This document shows, piece after piece, positions 1 through 12,495 of a stretch of 64,000 nucleotides of DNA. The translations under genes were made by a program, and so were the position numbers. The notes below the pieces were generated by a model. It had not been told where the DNA came from, searched no databases, and was given only the letters and a program-made list of their open reading frames with translations. Source of the DNA: Hofstenia miamia (lineage: Eukaryota > Xenacoelomorpha > Acoela); the NCBI GenBank assembly GCA_004352715.1, contig SCFE01000040.1, positions 1,487,578 through 1,551,577 on the forward strand, written 5' to 3'. Within the stretch, counting starts at the first letter, position 1, and every line of letters starts with the position of its first letter.

Positions 1-1
1 A

Positions 2-619
2 TATGAGCGAAAGAAAGACGAAAAAGAAATATCGCAACTGATAAAGTTCGATCTCCAGCTAGATTACTGGACATCTGTGTACAGGATCATGGTAGAACCA
101 TGGATAGCGATTGAAATATATCAGCAAGCACGGACGATCGAACTCACGACAAATCCAGGAAATCTCGAACAACTAACACAACTCCATATTAAGTGTAGTC
201 TGAATCAAAGACAGGAATATTTGAAAGAAATACAACAAACATGGCGAAAAATGAAGTTAACAAAACCAACTCAAGAAACGTGGCCAAGAATAGCAATAGA
301 CTCACCATCGAAAAAGTATCATAAATTGGTAGAAGTAATACTACACGAAATAAACAAAGTGTACGAGTTAAATACCAAAAGAGATTTCAGAAAATTCATA
401 TTCGAGGAAACAAACGCACTGGAGATACGCTACCCAGAGAGCAGACTAAAAGAAGAGTTAGCACACACAAGTCGCGCAGATGCACTAATAACTTTAATGA
501 TTGGGATAAAAGGATTAAAATTATACAGAAAGTTCTACCCGATATTTACACAGAAGATAAATGAACTCAGACAAATAGCGATGATAAATGATTCGATAAG
601 AAATGCAGAAGTGATATGA
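2..619 (+). CDS. Unrecognised protein, 5'-truncated by the window edge
   Basis: The frame is open from base 2 to a TGA at 617-619, about 205 residues. No start is needed inside the window, because codons continue to the edge; the first in-frame ATG is at 89. The protein is hydrophilic and rich in Glu, Lys, Ile and Gln, with no visible signal peptide, membrane segment or zinc knuckle. Landmarks are DYWTSVYRIMVEPW near the left end and LKLYRKFYPIF near the right end. This stretch is A-rich on the + strand and less AT-rich than the DNA around it, which fits real coding sequence. The same frame reopens just after the TGA and continues into the next entry. I do not recognise the family. A retroelement Gag-like or other element-encoded protein is my inference, from the density of elements here and the LTR-like block after the gap. 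A host exon is possible. Confidence 0.5.
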   Translation, partial: YERKKDEKEISQLIKFDLQLDYWTSVYRIMVEPWIAIEIYQQARTIELTTNPGNLEQLTQLHIKCSLNQRQEYLKEIQQTWRKMKLTKPTQETWPRIAIDSPSKKYHKLVEVILHEINKVYELNTKRDFRKFIFEETNALEIRYPESRLKEELAHTSRADALITLMIGIKGLKLYRKFYPIFTQKINELRQIAMINDSIRNAEVI

Positions 620-631
620 TATACGGACATA

Positions 632-787
632 ATGACAACAGAAAAAGAAGCAATTCTGAAGATCACAAAGCAGCCAGAATTCGCCGAGACTCAATGGAAC
701 AATGAAGAAGCAGAAATGATCATAAGAAGAGCAGATGCGATGGTGCATGGAGAACGTGCTATATTAAAACCGTTGCAGGCTGAGGGT
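632..787 (+). CDS. Unrecognised open frame, cut by an assembly gap
   Basis: This frame opens with ATG at 632 and stays open for 52 residues to the N run at 788. It is in the same frame as the upstream open region, separated only by the TGA at 617-619 and four sense codons. Its composition matches the upstream frame: charged, rich in Glu, Ala, Ile and Lys, with a predicted-helical look around NNEEAEMIIRRADAMVHGER. It may be a second cistron, a continuation reached by stop readthrough, or the rest of a gene with one nonsense mutation. No family is recognised. Residues predicted across the gap are meaningless. Confidence 0.4.
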
Positions 788-1486
788 NNNNNNNNNNNNN
801 NNNNNNNNNNNNNNNNNNNNNNNNNNNNNNNNNNNNNNNNNNNNNNNNNNNNNNNNNNNNNNNNNNNNNNNNNNNNNNNNNNNNNNNNNNNNNNNNNNNN
901 NNNNNNNNNNNNNNNNNNNNNNNNNNNNNNNNNNNNNNNNNNNNNNNNNNNNNNNNNNNNNNNNNNNNNNNNNNNNNNNNNNNNNNNNNNNNNNNNNNNN
1001 NNNNNNNNNNNNNNNNNNNNNNNNNNNNNNNNNNNNNNNNNNNNNNNNNNNNNNNNNNNNNNNNNNNNNNNNNNNNNNNNNNNNNNNNNNNNNNNNNNNN
1101 NNNNNNNNNNNNNNNNNNNNNNNNNNNNNNNNNNNNNNNNNNNNNNNNNNNNNNNNNNNNNNNNNNNNNNNNNNNNNNNNNNNNNNNNNNNNNNNNNNNN
1201 NNNNNNNNNNNNNNNNNNNNNNNNNNNNNNNNNNNNNNNNNNNNNNNNNNNNNNNNNNNNNNNNNNNNNNNNNNNNNNNNNNNNNNNNNNNNNNNNNNNN
1301 NNNNNNNNNNNNNNNNNNNNNNNNNNNNNNNNNNNNNNNNNNNNNNNNNNNNNNNNNNNNNNNNNNNNNNNNNNNNNNNNNNNNNNNNNNNNNNNNNNNN
1401 NNNNNNNNNNNNNNNNNNNNNNNNNNNNNNNNNNNNNNNNNNNNNNNNNNNNNNNNNNNNNNNNNNNNNNNNNNNNNNNNNNNNNN
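788..1486. other. Assembly gap (699 N)
   Basis: Unsequenced run that removes the 3' part of the left-edge open frames. What lies between them and the LTR-like block is unknown. Confidence 0.99.
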
Positions 1487-2118
1487 TTATTTTATGTATT
1501 AGTTTGTAGCTAGCAGTTGTATGTTTTTTCTTTAGTAGCTAGCGTTGTGCCTTATTTTAGCTTGTCATTAGTTTACAGTAACTTTCTTATTTAGTAACTT
1601 GATGATTTATTATATGTAGGAAGCTGCTCGATGTTTTATTAATAGTTTATTTAATAACAGCTAGTGTCTATTCCAATACATGTGAACTATTGGCGAATCA
1701 CATATAGAGCTCGAGCTTTAAGTCGAATTGTGTCTATAGTTTATTTCAAGCACTTATAAGGTACACATAACAAATATCTTTCTATGAGAATGAGCTGAGT
1801 TGGAAACACAATCGATTGGATCTTGAAATGTATAATGATGGAGTTGATAGCTTCCAGTGAGCTTGTCATGATCGATGATTCGGCGTCGGGCAAGTGCGCC
1901 CAGGAACTCCGCTTCTCTCTATTCCTGGAGTATCTAAATAATACTTCGTTATGATTGTTACCTTTGTATCAGCAATGTGGAGTACACAATTACAGAAGAA
2001 AAAAGAGGAAGTGCAGATGATACCTACCCCGTGATTACTGACTCTAATCTTTTGTCAACTTGCTAAACATGTTTTTTGATTAATAAAGTGTTAGTTTCGC
2101 CTGGGTAGCGATATTACA
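1487..2118 (+). repeat. LTR-like block, tentative
   Basis: No open frame is present. The block has a polyadenylation-type AATAAA at about 2082, then roughly 30 bases ending in ATTACA, and a GC-richer patch at 1885-1935. That layout resembles the R/U5 end of a retroelement LTR lying downstream of element-like coding sequence. No second LTR copy is available in the window to confirm the edges, so this is inference only. It could equally be ordinary 3' flanking DNA. Confidence 0.22.
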
Positions 2119-2156
2119 CTAGGCCTACGTGTAAAGTCAATAATCAACAATGATTA

Positions 2157-2245
2157 AAAGCCGGGAGCCAGTATTTTTTCGGTTTGGTTTCGGTTTGCAC
2201 CAAAAACCGCGGTTCGGATCACGGTTTGGTTTACAGTCGACTCCT
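2157..2245. repeat. CGGTTTGG-rich transposon-end-like patch
   Basis: Closely spaced CGGTTT-type motifs in both orientations (CGGTTTGG, AAACCG, ACGGTTTGG) follow AGCCGGGAGCCAGTATT. Such subterminal motif clusters are typical of hAT ends. A similar arrangement occurs in reverse orientation near 17650-17735. No matching opposite end or target duplication was found nearby, so this is at most a single decayed terminus. Confidence 0.2.
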
Positions 2246-2403
2246 AATAACTATATCGAACAAAAGTATGGTGTTAATTGTAAAAAATTTCATTCCCTAT
2301 TAAATCAACCTTTAACAGCCAAGAATCTTTGTATAATGAAAAAGCGCTTTTCCACTGTATCACGAATTTAATAGGACATATCTATTTGTGAACATGCTTG
2401 AAT

Positions 2404-2557
2404 CAGTGGCATAGCTACAGAGGGCTATGCCTCCAGAGGTTGAAACCAGATCACCCTCCCTTCAGAAATAATAGTAAGTAGCTTATTAGAACATTGCAGT
2501 AAAATTACTACATAATTTTCTTTGCTCCCCTAAATTCCATGATCTGGCTACGCCCTG
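2404..2557. mobile_element. Non-autonomous hAT-like MITE, 154 bp
   Basis: The left end begins CAGTGGCATAGCTA. The right end, read on the other strand, begins CAGGGCGTAGCCA. These are short imperfect inverted repeats with the CAG start usual for hAT elements. The element is flanked by identical 8-bp direct repeats GCTTGAAT at 2396-2403 and 2558-2565, the target duplication length of the hAT superfamily. It has no coding capacity, so it would have depended on a transposase made elsewhere. The perfect duplication suggests it is younger than the surrounding relics. Confidence 0.85.
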
Positions 2558-2565
2558 GCTTGAAT

Positions 2566-5514
2566 TTAATGTTGAAAATGTGTACTAGACCCCTAAGTTA
2601 CTTGAAGAGATTAACTAATATTTTTTTAGTATTCCGATTTATTAAAAAGATTTGAATTATCTAATGTTCAAGAAAATTATGATGCTTAGAGCCCATAAGA
2701 GCAGCAACTAACATTAGCTGTTTCTTTATACTGTAGATATACCCAAACACGTTGAATGCCTATTAATTCGTGGGTTATGAAATTTTAGAAATTTTTTCAA
2801 AATAAAATTGCTAGAATACTTAAAGCTGAATAACGTTTACCGGTGAATTTCCTTGATGGCTTTTTTATGATTGCAATAAACTAAGTCAGGGTTACACCTC
2901 TATATCATGGTGATTTAAGATTTTGAATACTTTTATTAGCCTTGAGATACAATACAGTCATTAAAAAAATTGGAATATCCCTAAGAAATTCTAATAATTA
3001 CTCCTGGGCTGCTTGACTTGAAAAAATTCAGTATTTCCGCAAGCTTCTGCTTTTCGTCTTTCAAAACTCTTAGAAATTTGAGCACACTTTACATTTAAGA
3101 AATTTCTTATTTGCTAGCATGACAAACTGCAATTTTTCAAGCAAATTATGCAGTGATTTTGATGCTTCTTTTATTCATTTCTTACAATCTTTTTATATAT
3201 TTCTCATACATTAACCCTATTTCCATTTCCACTAGGAATTTCCAAAATTTGTGATGACTTCAACAAAAAATTCTTGGGCACCTAAAACTCACAAACTAAC
3301 GAAGATATTTAAAATCTGAAAACCACAAGATAGATAATTGTCTCCTCTTTCTTCTTCGACAAGCTTGGACAGAAAACATAATTCTTCAGCGTAGTTGTTG
3401 TTCCCATGGGCATTAGACCGCATCATTATCTGAACACTAGGTATGGAAATAATTTGAATATTTTTAGAAAAATCGGATTTCTCATTGAAAAAAAAAATTA
3501 TTTTATATAGTTCAGGCATAAGAATATGTCTTAGCAGTAATCTTCATCACTGTGTGAGCGAGCCCTACTCCATAGATGTGTCCATGTAAAAAGCTTTCAG
3601 TATTTTTTACCAGGCTTGGATAAAATTGTTCACAAATGCGGAAAAATCGGTTTGTTGGTTACAAGTAACACTAGTGGAATAATATTTGGGTTACCCTAAA
3701 TACAACATTAGAATTTTTATTAAATCCACAAAACACATTTTTTAAATAAAGTAATCCTTATTTAAGTTTTATTTGTGAAAATTAATTTTCTTTTTAATTT
3801 GAAATATCTATTTTTAGACTTGGGAAGTCTCATTAAAATTAAAAGTTGATTAATGGATAATGAATTTTGACGGAATATTCTGATTAAAAACTTTACTTGG
3901 TAATTACGCGTTCCCTTTATAAAAGTTGCCCTATCAAATATTGATTACTTTGCTCTTTGTTAACAATGTTTTGTGTAGTATTGTCAGTGCTGTTTACCAA
4001 GTATAACAGAAACCTTTGTCTCAATGTACTTATCCATATACATATTTTCGAAAATATTTCAAAGTTATGGGAAGATTTTGCTGCAAATATTTGAAAAATC
4101 TCATGTAAGAGTTTACCTGACTGTTAGTTAGAGAATTTCAGAAATGACCGCGAATTGTAATTCATAACTCTTATTGAACTGGACGAATTAAATATCAATG
4201 AATGTTATGTGGTCTAAGCAAAATATGACCATAGTGGATTGGGTTGGATTCTTAACCAAGGCCAATGGGTTTGAAAAAACGGTTGCGATTGTCAGTTGAA
4301 GGTATTGACTAAATTTATTAAATGTGATTAATACTCACCTTAAAATATGTTATCACGGCAAGTTCTTAATTTTTTAAGAAAGCAAGTTTTTGTTGTAGAC
4401 TACACGAAACCGAATTTTGCCATAGTTTCCATATTTTAGTTAATGGTGATAACATAAACGGAATTGATTTTGAGATTTTGCATAGAAGACCTAATTCGGG
4501 TCTAATCGGGTTTGCATTATTGGTCAGATTTTAATAGCCGTTGTTTGTGTTGAGTTGGTGTAATTGAAAAAAAAATGTACAGAATTGTGATATAGCACAC
4601 AAATATTTTTTTTTGGATTTTGAAGTAGATGCATGGTGTTGAAATTAAATACAAAAAATATGACCAACCCTATTGAGTATCGATGTATAGGCAAGTAGGA
4701 ACAGTCTGGTAAATGGAAATGGTAGACAAGGAAAAAATTTTATTTATGCTTAATATTTTACATTGATCATTTGGGTATAAATTAACCACTATAGGTTTAT
4801 GTGACACAGCGTAGCCTTAGCTATGCTCATCTAAATTCATTAGTATTTTTAAAAGTAAAATTAGTTAAAATGTAATTCTAAAATATAAATGCCTCACAGA
4901 AAAGAAAAAAATTTTAACTAAAAGAGTTAATAAATTTCCAAAAGTAAATATATACATGTCCATAAACTATATTTCAAGAAAATTATATAATATATAATAT
5001 ATAAAATATATGAGTTCGTAAATTAAAATAAACAAAATATTTATTTTCGTGGGGTGACAAGGAACATCACTGAGAGAACAGTTAGACAGAAAGATGCAAA
5101 TGAATGGGTCTGAAGAAGACACTGAAGCTAGTCAAATCAATTCTTGTGATGATAAAAATGAAGAACAAGAACTTCTCTTACAAGAAAATTCCTATCACTG
5201 GCTAAATTAAAAATTGAAAATGTGATTTATGTTAATTTTGGAATTAGTGGGAAATTTACAGCGATAATGAATGTTAAGCCTCATTTCAGTGTTTCTTCAG
5301 TCAAACAGTAAGATATTGCATCATTTTAATTTACTTATTAAAATCCAATTTTTTGTGATATTTCATTAAATAAACTCTAAATTATTTTACTAACGATTAG
5401 ACAAAATTTTGTTTTCATGTTGCAACCATGAATTTTTATGGTTAAGAAAAGCTTTCATAAAAATTAAATTACAATTATATTTAAGAACATAAACGTCAAA
5501 AAAATTGCTAATAC
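2566..5514. other. AT-rich non-coding DNA, nothing recognised
   Basis: Both strands lack frames that look like real protein. Short open frames, such as one near 3289-3519 on the minus strand, show no recognisable motif. No transposon ends with matching target duplications were found. Confidence 0.5.
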
Positions 5515-5519
5515 ATATA

Positions 5520-5556
<37 letters not shown>

Positions 5557-5764
5557 NNNNNNNNNNNNNNNNNNNNNNNNNNNNNNNNNNNNNNNNNNNN
5601 NNNNNNNNNNNNNNNNNNNNNNNNNNNNNNNNNNNNNNNNNNNNNNNNNNNNNNNNNNNNNNNNNNNNNNNNNNNNNNNNNNNNNNNNNNNNNNNNNNNN
5701 NNNNNNNNNNNNNNNNNNNNNNNNNNNNNNNNNNNNNNNNNNNNNNNNNNNTATATATATATAT
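5515..5764. repeat. (TA)n microsatellite with 195-N gap inside
   Basis: A TA/TATG tract enters an N run at 5557-5751 and resumes as (TA)n to about 5764. The gap is almost certainly unresolved repeat. Peptides such as YIYIYI translated from it are artefacts. Confidence 0.95.
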
Positions 5765-8700
5765 GTCTATTTTAAACAGTTAAGTGTCTCAAAATGTTGT
5801 ATGATCTGGATTGCTTTCAATAAAACTCAGGTGAAGTGCTCACCAATAATCTTCCATTATCACTATGCAATTAAGTTCAAGAAGCAAACTTAATACCTTA
5901 CGTTCACTCCCAAATATTCCATTTATGACCTATATATTGAATCAAATTCATTAAAAACTTCATCGTATCATAAATTTTACAGAAGAAATATATCCATAAC
6001 ATATACGGACAGGTTGCGTTTGATTTCCATTATGAAGAATTCTGTATTGAGATACCTCACATTATTGTGGGGAACAAAGATGTTGCATAAGCGCAATTAT
6101 ATTAAAACAATAAACAATTTACAATTCATTTTATAATATGCAGAGAATTTTAGATGTTTCTGATGACAACATGTAACTTTGGCGCCTTTTCTTCAGGAAA
6201 CTTATACTCCTTGAAATATGATACAAGGAGCTCACTTTTATATTTCGAGAGATTATACTCTCTAACAAAATCATTCAACAGTTGCTAGCTTAAATATTTT
6301 GGATCCCTAGATTCTGATTCTATTTCAATGAAATCAACATTCAATGAACAATCATGGATATATTGATCGTTAAATCTTCTTCAAAAGATATTTTGGATAG
6401 AGTTAACCTTAAGTCAAACAAGATATTTATACTGATTAAAAATATTGCTTTAAGCACAGCAAAGTGATATCTTGATATTATTACTCAATTTGGTTACAAA
6501 ACTAAATCTGAGTACAACGGAATTAAATTTACAAAAAATTAAGTTTTCTTTGTAAATAGAATATTAATTATGTTTACTTAAAAATTACAAAAGCATTGAT
6601 GACAATGACTATCATTGCACACCGTTGATTAGCCCCACTGCATTTTAGCACAACTGCTGTAGTTACTGATGTGCTACTCACATTTTTGAAAATAATACCC
6701 TTAAAGGGATCGCGAATGACTTATGGTTAAGTTAGCTAGCAGTTGGGCACTATAAGGCCTTTCTCTTATACCTGAGATAATATATTGTGTCTCACTTTAT
6801 TACTAGAATTTTGACCCAAATATAACCATTTAAATGAAAATTAACAACAAAATTTTGCCAATATTTAATAGACGCAATTATTAGAAAAATTCTTCTAAAT
6901 TTCAAGGATATTGGATTACTTGCAATTTCAATACTTTGGTCGAATTTCTTATATAGGTACAAAATCTAAGTGTATACAAATATTGAATTACAAAATGCGA
7001 TGGTTGCCAATTATTGCTTTTACGATTTCAGAAGTTTTTTATTTTAATTTTCGTAATTGGTTAGTATTAATTTCTTGTTAAAATTGAATCACTATTAAAT
7101 CTTGAAATTTTGGTCTAAATCAAATTAAAGTTTTTCCCAGAAAAAAGATGCTACATTAATCAAATTAATTAAATATATTTTCTCAATTATATGAAAATTG
7201 TACAGATTGATGTTCCATTTCATAAGAACTCATTTGAAGTAATTCTAAGGATTTTCAAAGTTTGCTTCATAAAAATTATCAGGATTGTTTGTGTTTCATA
7301 TTCTAAATTTATAACAAACTAGAATTTTATCTTTAAAATGAAGAACATATTAAATTGACTTAAGCAGATTCAATTACACTTTAGGATTGGGCTTCATCTG
7401 CTCTCGGTTGATTATTTCAGACAATATACTTCAAATTGTATTAATATTGGTTTATGTTACTACAACTAGAAGGGCATTTTTCAAGTCATATAAATAGACT
7501 TTGTCAATTAATTCAAGTTTTCTCTTAAAATATCATTTGGAAAAACTAAACATAACGTCATGGAAATATTCCTAATTATATCCTATTTTACAAAAACCTT
7601 TTAGAAAATTAGTAAATATGAATTGCTTTAGACATTTAGAAAACGAGTATGCTGTCGAATAAAATTAAGTTGTACAAATTTCATTGCATAGAAATGCATC
7701 CCTAAAAATTAATAAATTAAATATGAAAATAAAAATTGGAATTTCAATAAATAGAAAAATAGTACACCAATATTTAAATAATTTATTACATCTTATGCAA
7801 TTAATAGAAACATTTCAGGCAAAAGTTTTAAGAAAACCACGTCAAAATTAATCAAGCAACAGTCAATCAATGTTTAGGGGATTCTCGTCCAATAAGATAC
7901 AATATTATGAAAACAGTGACGTAATTGTTGAGACAAAACGGACTGCGTTACACATTAAATGCATTTAAATAATTCATAAAACTATTCATAAATTTTAGAA
8001 TGATCCGAAATTACATTTCCACATAAATGTCAAAAATAATAGCGATTTTAAATAAAATTATTTCAATTTAGAATTTCTAACTAGAGCATGGTAAAACGTG
8101 ATTTCTTAGTTTGTTATTTTTGGTATAAGCACTTAAAACATCTTGATAATAAACATCACATGTATTTGATGTTAATTCACTTCATTTGGGCATCGTTTTG
8201 AGTTAGTATAGCATACACAAAAATTCAAAAATCATTTATTAATAAACAATTAATGTAATTCTATGTAAGATACACTAAAGTTCAAATATCAAATTAACAT
8301 AATAACTCAAAATTGCATTGAACTGTAAGTTTGTTAAAAAAATGTGCTGATGTTGACTCGTCAATCTGTAGGATAAAATTCACACTATAAATCTCAACTT
8401 TTTGTGTACTCTTAAAACATGCTTGTAATAATCAAGTTTTCGCAAAAGTATGTCTGAAATATTATGATCATTCTTTGGATTTTTCATGCTTTTTGTGCTT
8501 CAAGTTTTCTATGTTGTGCAATAATGTTAATTTTCCACAATGATAATTGTAGCAATTCCGTCATGCAAATTTTTATATATAATAAGTTGAATTTTCATTG
8601 AGCTAATTGAAATATTTCATTGTAGCACGACATAACCTATCAAAAATGCATTTTCTTATGAAAGTGAAATTTATTGTTAATTTATGTGAAAAGCAATATC

Positions 8701-9330
8701 CAGCCCAGAACAATTTGAAATATCTTTAAAATTTGTATATCCAGAAAGAAATTTTTTGCTTGATTAAAATCATGCGTCTATCGTTTTTATGTGCGAACAA
8801 ATCTGGCACACAAGGCGAGAAGCTTCTGAAAAGAATTTAAATTTAATGCAAGACTTGTGCCGACGTGATCTTTGGGATTAGATGAAAGGGATTCGATAAA
8901 GGCGTTGGCTACTGTTGCATGCTTGATTGAAGCACAATTGTTTGAACTATTTATCAATGAGGTGATGAAAAACCCCACATATACTTTGCTCATAACAATA
9001 TATAATTTATTTTTCAGGCGGCACATCACTTTTAAGATAATTCCATTCATCGCTCAATGGTTAAAATTGTAACTTTTACAAGAGGTAAAACATGTTGTAA
9101 TCAATTACGAACAGAGAAATAATTATATGTCAAGTGATTGGAACATTTGGTATTTAGTCTGCATTTTGAACTTTGAAAAAAAATTAAGTGTTTGAACAAA
9201 TTGATAAGTCTGGTTAAAAATGCTCAACAAAATTAGTCTGAACTTTGCAAAATTCTGAAAGTGTTTAAAGTGATTTTTATCTTACATTACAATGACGAAA
9301 TTCTATCAACATTAGGTTAAGACAGTACAA
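5765..9330. other. AT-rich non-coding DNA, nothing firm
   Basis: Mostly diverged AT-rich sequence. A minus-strand open frame at 8787-9050 has fairly ordinary amino-acid composition but matches nothing I know, and lacks convincing exon edges. No repeats with target duplications were seen. Confidence 0.45.
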
Positions 9331-9338
9331 CCACTGGG

Positions 9339-9447
9339 TATATAAAGGGGCCAACGCTAAGCAATGGAATCTGCTTCTACTTTCAAAACTGTCTTAGCGC
9401 CAGAGGATTGCTATCAAATGTTCTATCCTGTCATTTACGAATATTGA
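9339..9447 (+). promoter_or_regulatory. TATA-box-like site before a 27-codon ORF
   Basis: TATATAAA at 9339-9346 is followed by a short GC-richer stretch (GGGGCCAACG) and an ATG at 9364. That ATG opens a 27-residue frame ending in TGA at 9445. A TATA box needs a start site about 30 bases downstream, so this ATG lies too close to be its first codon unless transcription starts earlier. The resemblance to a core promoter may be chance in AT-rich DNA. The tail of a degraded element is the other option. Confidence 0.15.
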
Positions 9448-9854
9448 AAATCTTATGTTGCGTTCTGTCGACAAACACTTCAACCCCAATCGAATTTTCT
9501 CAAATTTGAAGTATTTGAAATTATATCTGCGATCAACAACAAATGTTTGATGTTCTTACTCGACTATATACGCATTTCCATTAGAAATTGATGCCATAAT
9601 AGATCGTTTTGTTGGCAAAAAGGGAAAATTGCACACAGTAAAACGCGTCTCATTAGTTTTTAGAATTTCTATGAAACTTGTATACATTTATAAAATACGA
9701 TTAACTATTAATAAAATTTATTCAAAATATATTATTCTTATTGATATTAGAGATGGTATCGAAAGCAATAAGGATTTCATTATTATTAGTTACCTGCAAT
9801 AAAAAAATATCTTAAATTTCTCTGTAAATGCTAATATTATTAGATAAATTGAAT

Positions 9855-9897
9855 GTTGGCCCCACTGAAAAAAATTTTAGCAACGCCCTTGATGTGA
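9855..9897. repeat. Single decayed transposon end, hAT-like
   Basis: Read on the minus strand this begins CAAGGGCGTTGCTAAAA and continues through a T-run to CAGTGGGGCCAAC. This is the style of hAT termini: a CA-start followed by GGCGTTGC. GGGGCCAAC also occurs on the + strand at about 9346, so the two may bound a decayed ~0.55-kb element. The outer left terminus and the target duplication could not be aligned. Confidence 0.25.
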
Positions 9898-11316
9898 ATC
9901 ACTTTACTTACCTCTTAACAAACTTATCAAGGAACCAGATCGCAAAGCAGTTGACACACCTATACCAGATGCTTTGAAAACACATTTCGTTTTATTACTT
10001 ACACACCGATTTTGAATCAAATTATTTACGCAATGGTAAGATTTAGAATGCGAAAATTTATCCATTTTTATCAACGAAAATACATGTGATCAATGTCAAA
10101 CACATTCTTGGATAGGAATGGATGGAGTGCCCAGTCTGCAAGCATTTTTTCAAAGAAAAATGCTTTTTTAAATAATATTTAGTTTAATGAAATAATTGTC
10201 ATGTCAATATCATTGTTTTGTTCATTATTTCTCTCAAAAATTCCCATTTCAGCAGGTAATGTTTTGAATGCAGCATGAATGGTTAAACATTATTTTAGTT
10301 AAAATCAATAATTTCGGAAAATCTGTAAAACAGTATTTTTGCTAAAATATTCTGTAAAACCGAAGGAAATCAGTAACAATGCTGAAAGTATACCAAAATA
10401 CTATTTTCGATAAGCGAGTAGTAATATTTACATTATTGATAATAATTCAAAGTTTCATTTTTGCCCCTACAGATTCCCTTCTTCAGAAATTAAACAATTT
10501 TTAAGTTGTATTGTTGATTTATTTAGCTTGTTATGAAATAAGCATCTGTTAGATGGATTTCAAGAAAAAGAGTAATTTATAAAAACACTGAAATATTTCC
10601 CTTCCGTCTAACAATTCGACATTTTCACACATTTCTTACGGATGGATGGGAAATTTAAACATGCCTAATTTGTCAGAGTTAGTATACATGTAGTGGGTGT
10701 TTTTCATATAAACATGATAATATTTTATTTAACGAAACATTGAGAAATATCAATTTCTGTCCTACAGAATTTTAGTAATTCAAAACAACACCTTTGTTAT
10801 TTCTTGCTCATTCATAATTTAAATATATATTATAAGCATTCTGCATTTTGTATCATTCTAAAGATGTGATTCTAGCTTGAACTTGAATGCAATTTTCTGT
10901 GGTGGTCAAAGGCAACTTGGACATCCCGAGGAGTGTAAAAACTCTACACTTTTTACAATATCTACAGTAATTACCAACATTTATTTAAATTTCTTTGCAA
11001 GATTTATCAAAAAATATTCAGGATATTCTAGTGTAATATTGAACCAAGCTACAATTTATTTGTAGCCAAGTGCTATTGATCCAAAGCTAAATAGCAGTAA
11101 ATTAACCGTTAAAAAACTTTGAACACTCATCACTTCAAAATTTTCACCAATGATTATTGATTTATGGGATTTAAGGGAAATATTGTAGTGATGTACTTAT
11201 GAAATTTATGTCAATGTAGATAAAGTTACCGACAGAATATCACTTGATAGAGAAAAGTATCCTCTTTCATCCATAATTCCCTCGTCTGCACGACGAATTC
11301 TGAGTTGCAAACACGG
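9898..11316. other. AT-rich non-coding DNA, nothing recognised
   Basis: I see no motif-bearing frames, no paired inverted repeats and no RNA gene. The 62-codon + frame at 10877-11065 looks like chance. Confidence 0.45.
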
Positions 11317-12052
11317 TAGTGATGTGCAGGTACAGCATCCCCCAACAAAAAATGCTTTACTACCCGTATCCACCCAAACCCGCCAATATAATATTCTTTG
11401 CTTCTATTAAACAATTAGAAGTTTTCAACAGGTTTCGAACACAACGCAAATTCAGTATATCCAAATGTTTTCAAAATTTTTTCAAAACTTGTTTTTGAAA
11501 AAAATCCTATTTAACCCTAGGCTGCGCATTGTATCAATTAAGATAAAATCTAATTTGTCGACATTTTCAGACGATTTCTTTCCACATATTAAGAAATTTG
11601 AAAATACATCTATGAGTAAGTGTGCTTCTCTGCTATTGTAAAAATTTGTGATAAAAACTATTTATGTGTTCGAAGTACATAAAAACATTAACATTTTCAC
11701 TGGAAATTCCATTTTTGCAAAAGCTCTCATATCAGCTGTCCAGATAATAAAGAAGTCTAAAACCCATTGCAGAAACAACTGCAACTATTTTGTTTTCTGT
11801 AAATAGATCCCACGATTTCCGTGATCGAGTGTGGTTTAAGAAATGAAAGAGGAAACGACTCCCTATCCAGTGGTATTTGTTATTTTAGATTCTATGGTAT
11901 TTAGTGAGCTAGGAGCTGTAAAAAATTATTATTCAAACCATCTCAATTTGTAAGATATAATTAAAATGCACATTATATGGAATGAAAAGCGTACCCCTAC
12001 CCGTGGATTTGGGCGGGTAGCCGTTTGTAGTACACTTACCCGCACATCAATA
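11317..12052. mobile_element. Non-autonomous hAT element, 736 bp
   Basis: The left terminus reads TAGTGATGTGCAGGTA and the right terminus, on the opposite strand, TATTGATGTGCGGGTA (14 of 16 match). TAGTGATGTGC-type ends are characteristic of hAT elements. The flanking 8-mers are AAACACGG (11309-11316) and GCACACGG (12053-12060). They share six bases, consistent with an aged 8-bp target duplication. GGGT/ACCC-type subterminal motifs occur just inside both ends (TACCCGTATCC, CTACCCGTGG, GGGCGGGTAG), likely old transposase-binding sites. No transposase frame remains inside. Confidence 0.85.
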
Positions 12053-12419
12053 GCACACGGTCCTCTCGAATGGGACTTAGGAAATCTACTGACAGAACAC
12101 AATATTGGCTGCCTTAGACTTTAGAAGGCTTTTTCATCTGAAAAATAGGTATGGGAAGATTTTAATGTCTTGTATTTATTGTATCAGAATGTGAAGCAAA
12201 CGGTTTGTGACTATAGCGACAAAATAGGTTGCTTGGGATATTAAATCAGAGATGCAACCGAATCCCGTGACAACCAGAATGAGGTACAAAAGCAGCAGCT
12301 TTGCCAACACTGTCTGAAATCCCAAAAAATTATAATGTCCCAAGATAGTTATCACAACCTAAGAGCAATTTTTATGCTGCAGGAAAGATTGTGCTATAGC
12401 CCATCCAGAGACTTTGGAA

Positions 12420-12495
12420 TCACAACCGTAGGCCGCATGGCCTTTAGATGCTAATTATTTTTTAAAACGGGTCCGCGTGCCAAAGTATTAACTGG
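12420..12495 (-). repeat. hAT-end-like fragment
   Basis: On the minus strand the segment starts CAGTTAATACTTTGGCACGC, runs through GGACCCG and a T/A-rich spacer, and reaches GGCCATGCGGCC. Ends with TTTGGCACGCGGACC are familiar from hAT-type elements. No partner terminus or 8-bp duplication was found, so this is a possible orphan end. Confidence 0.25.

Noticed and set aside
632-1513. 293-codon open frame
   Set aside because: Most of it is translated N; only 632-787 is real sequence.
9339-9447. Small gene MESASTFKTVLAPED...
   Set aside because: Only 27 codons, too close to the TATA-like site and without support; listed only as a weak promoter-like site.
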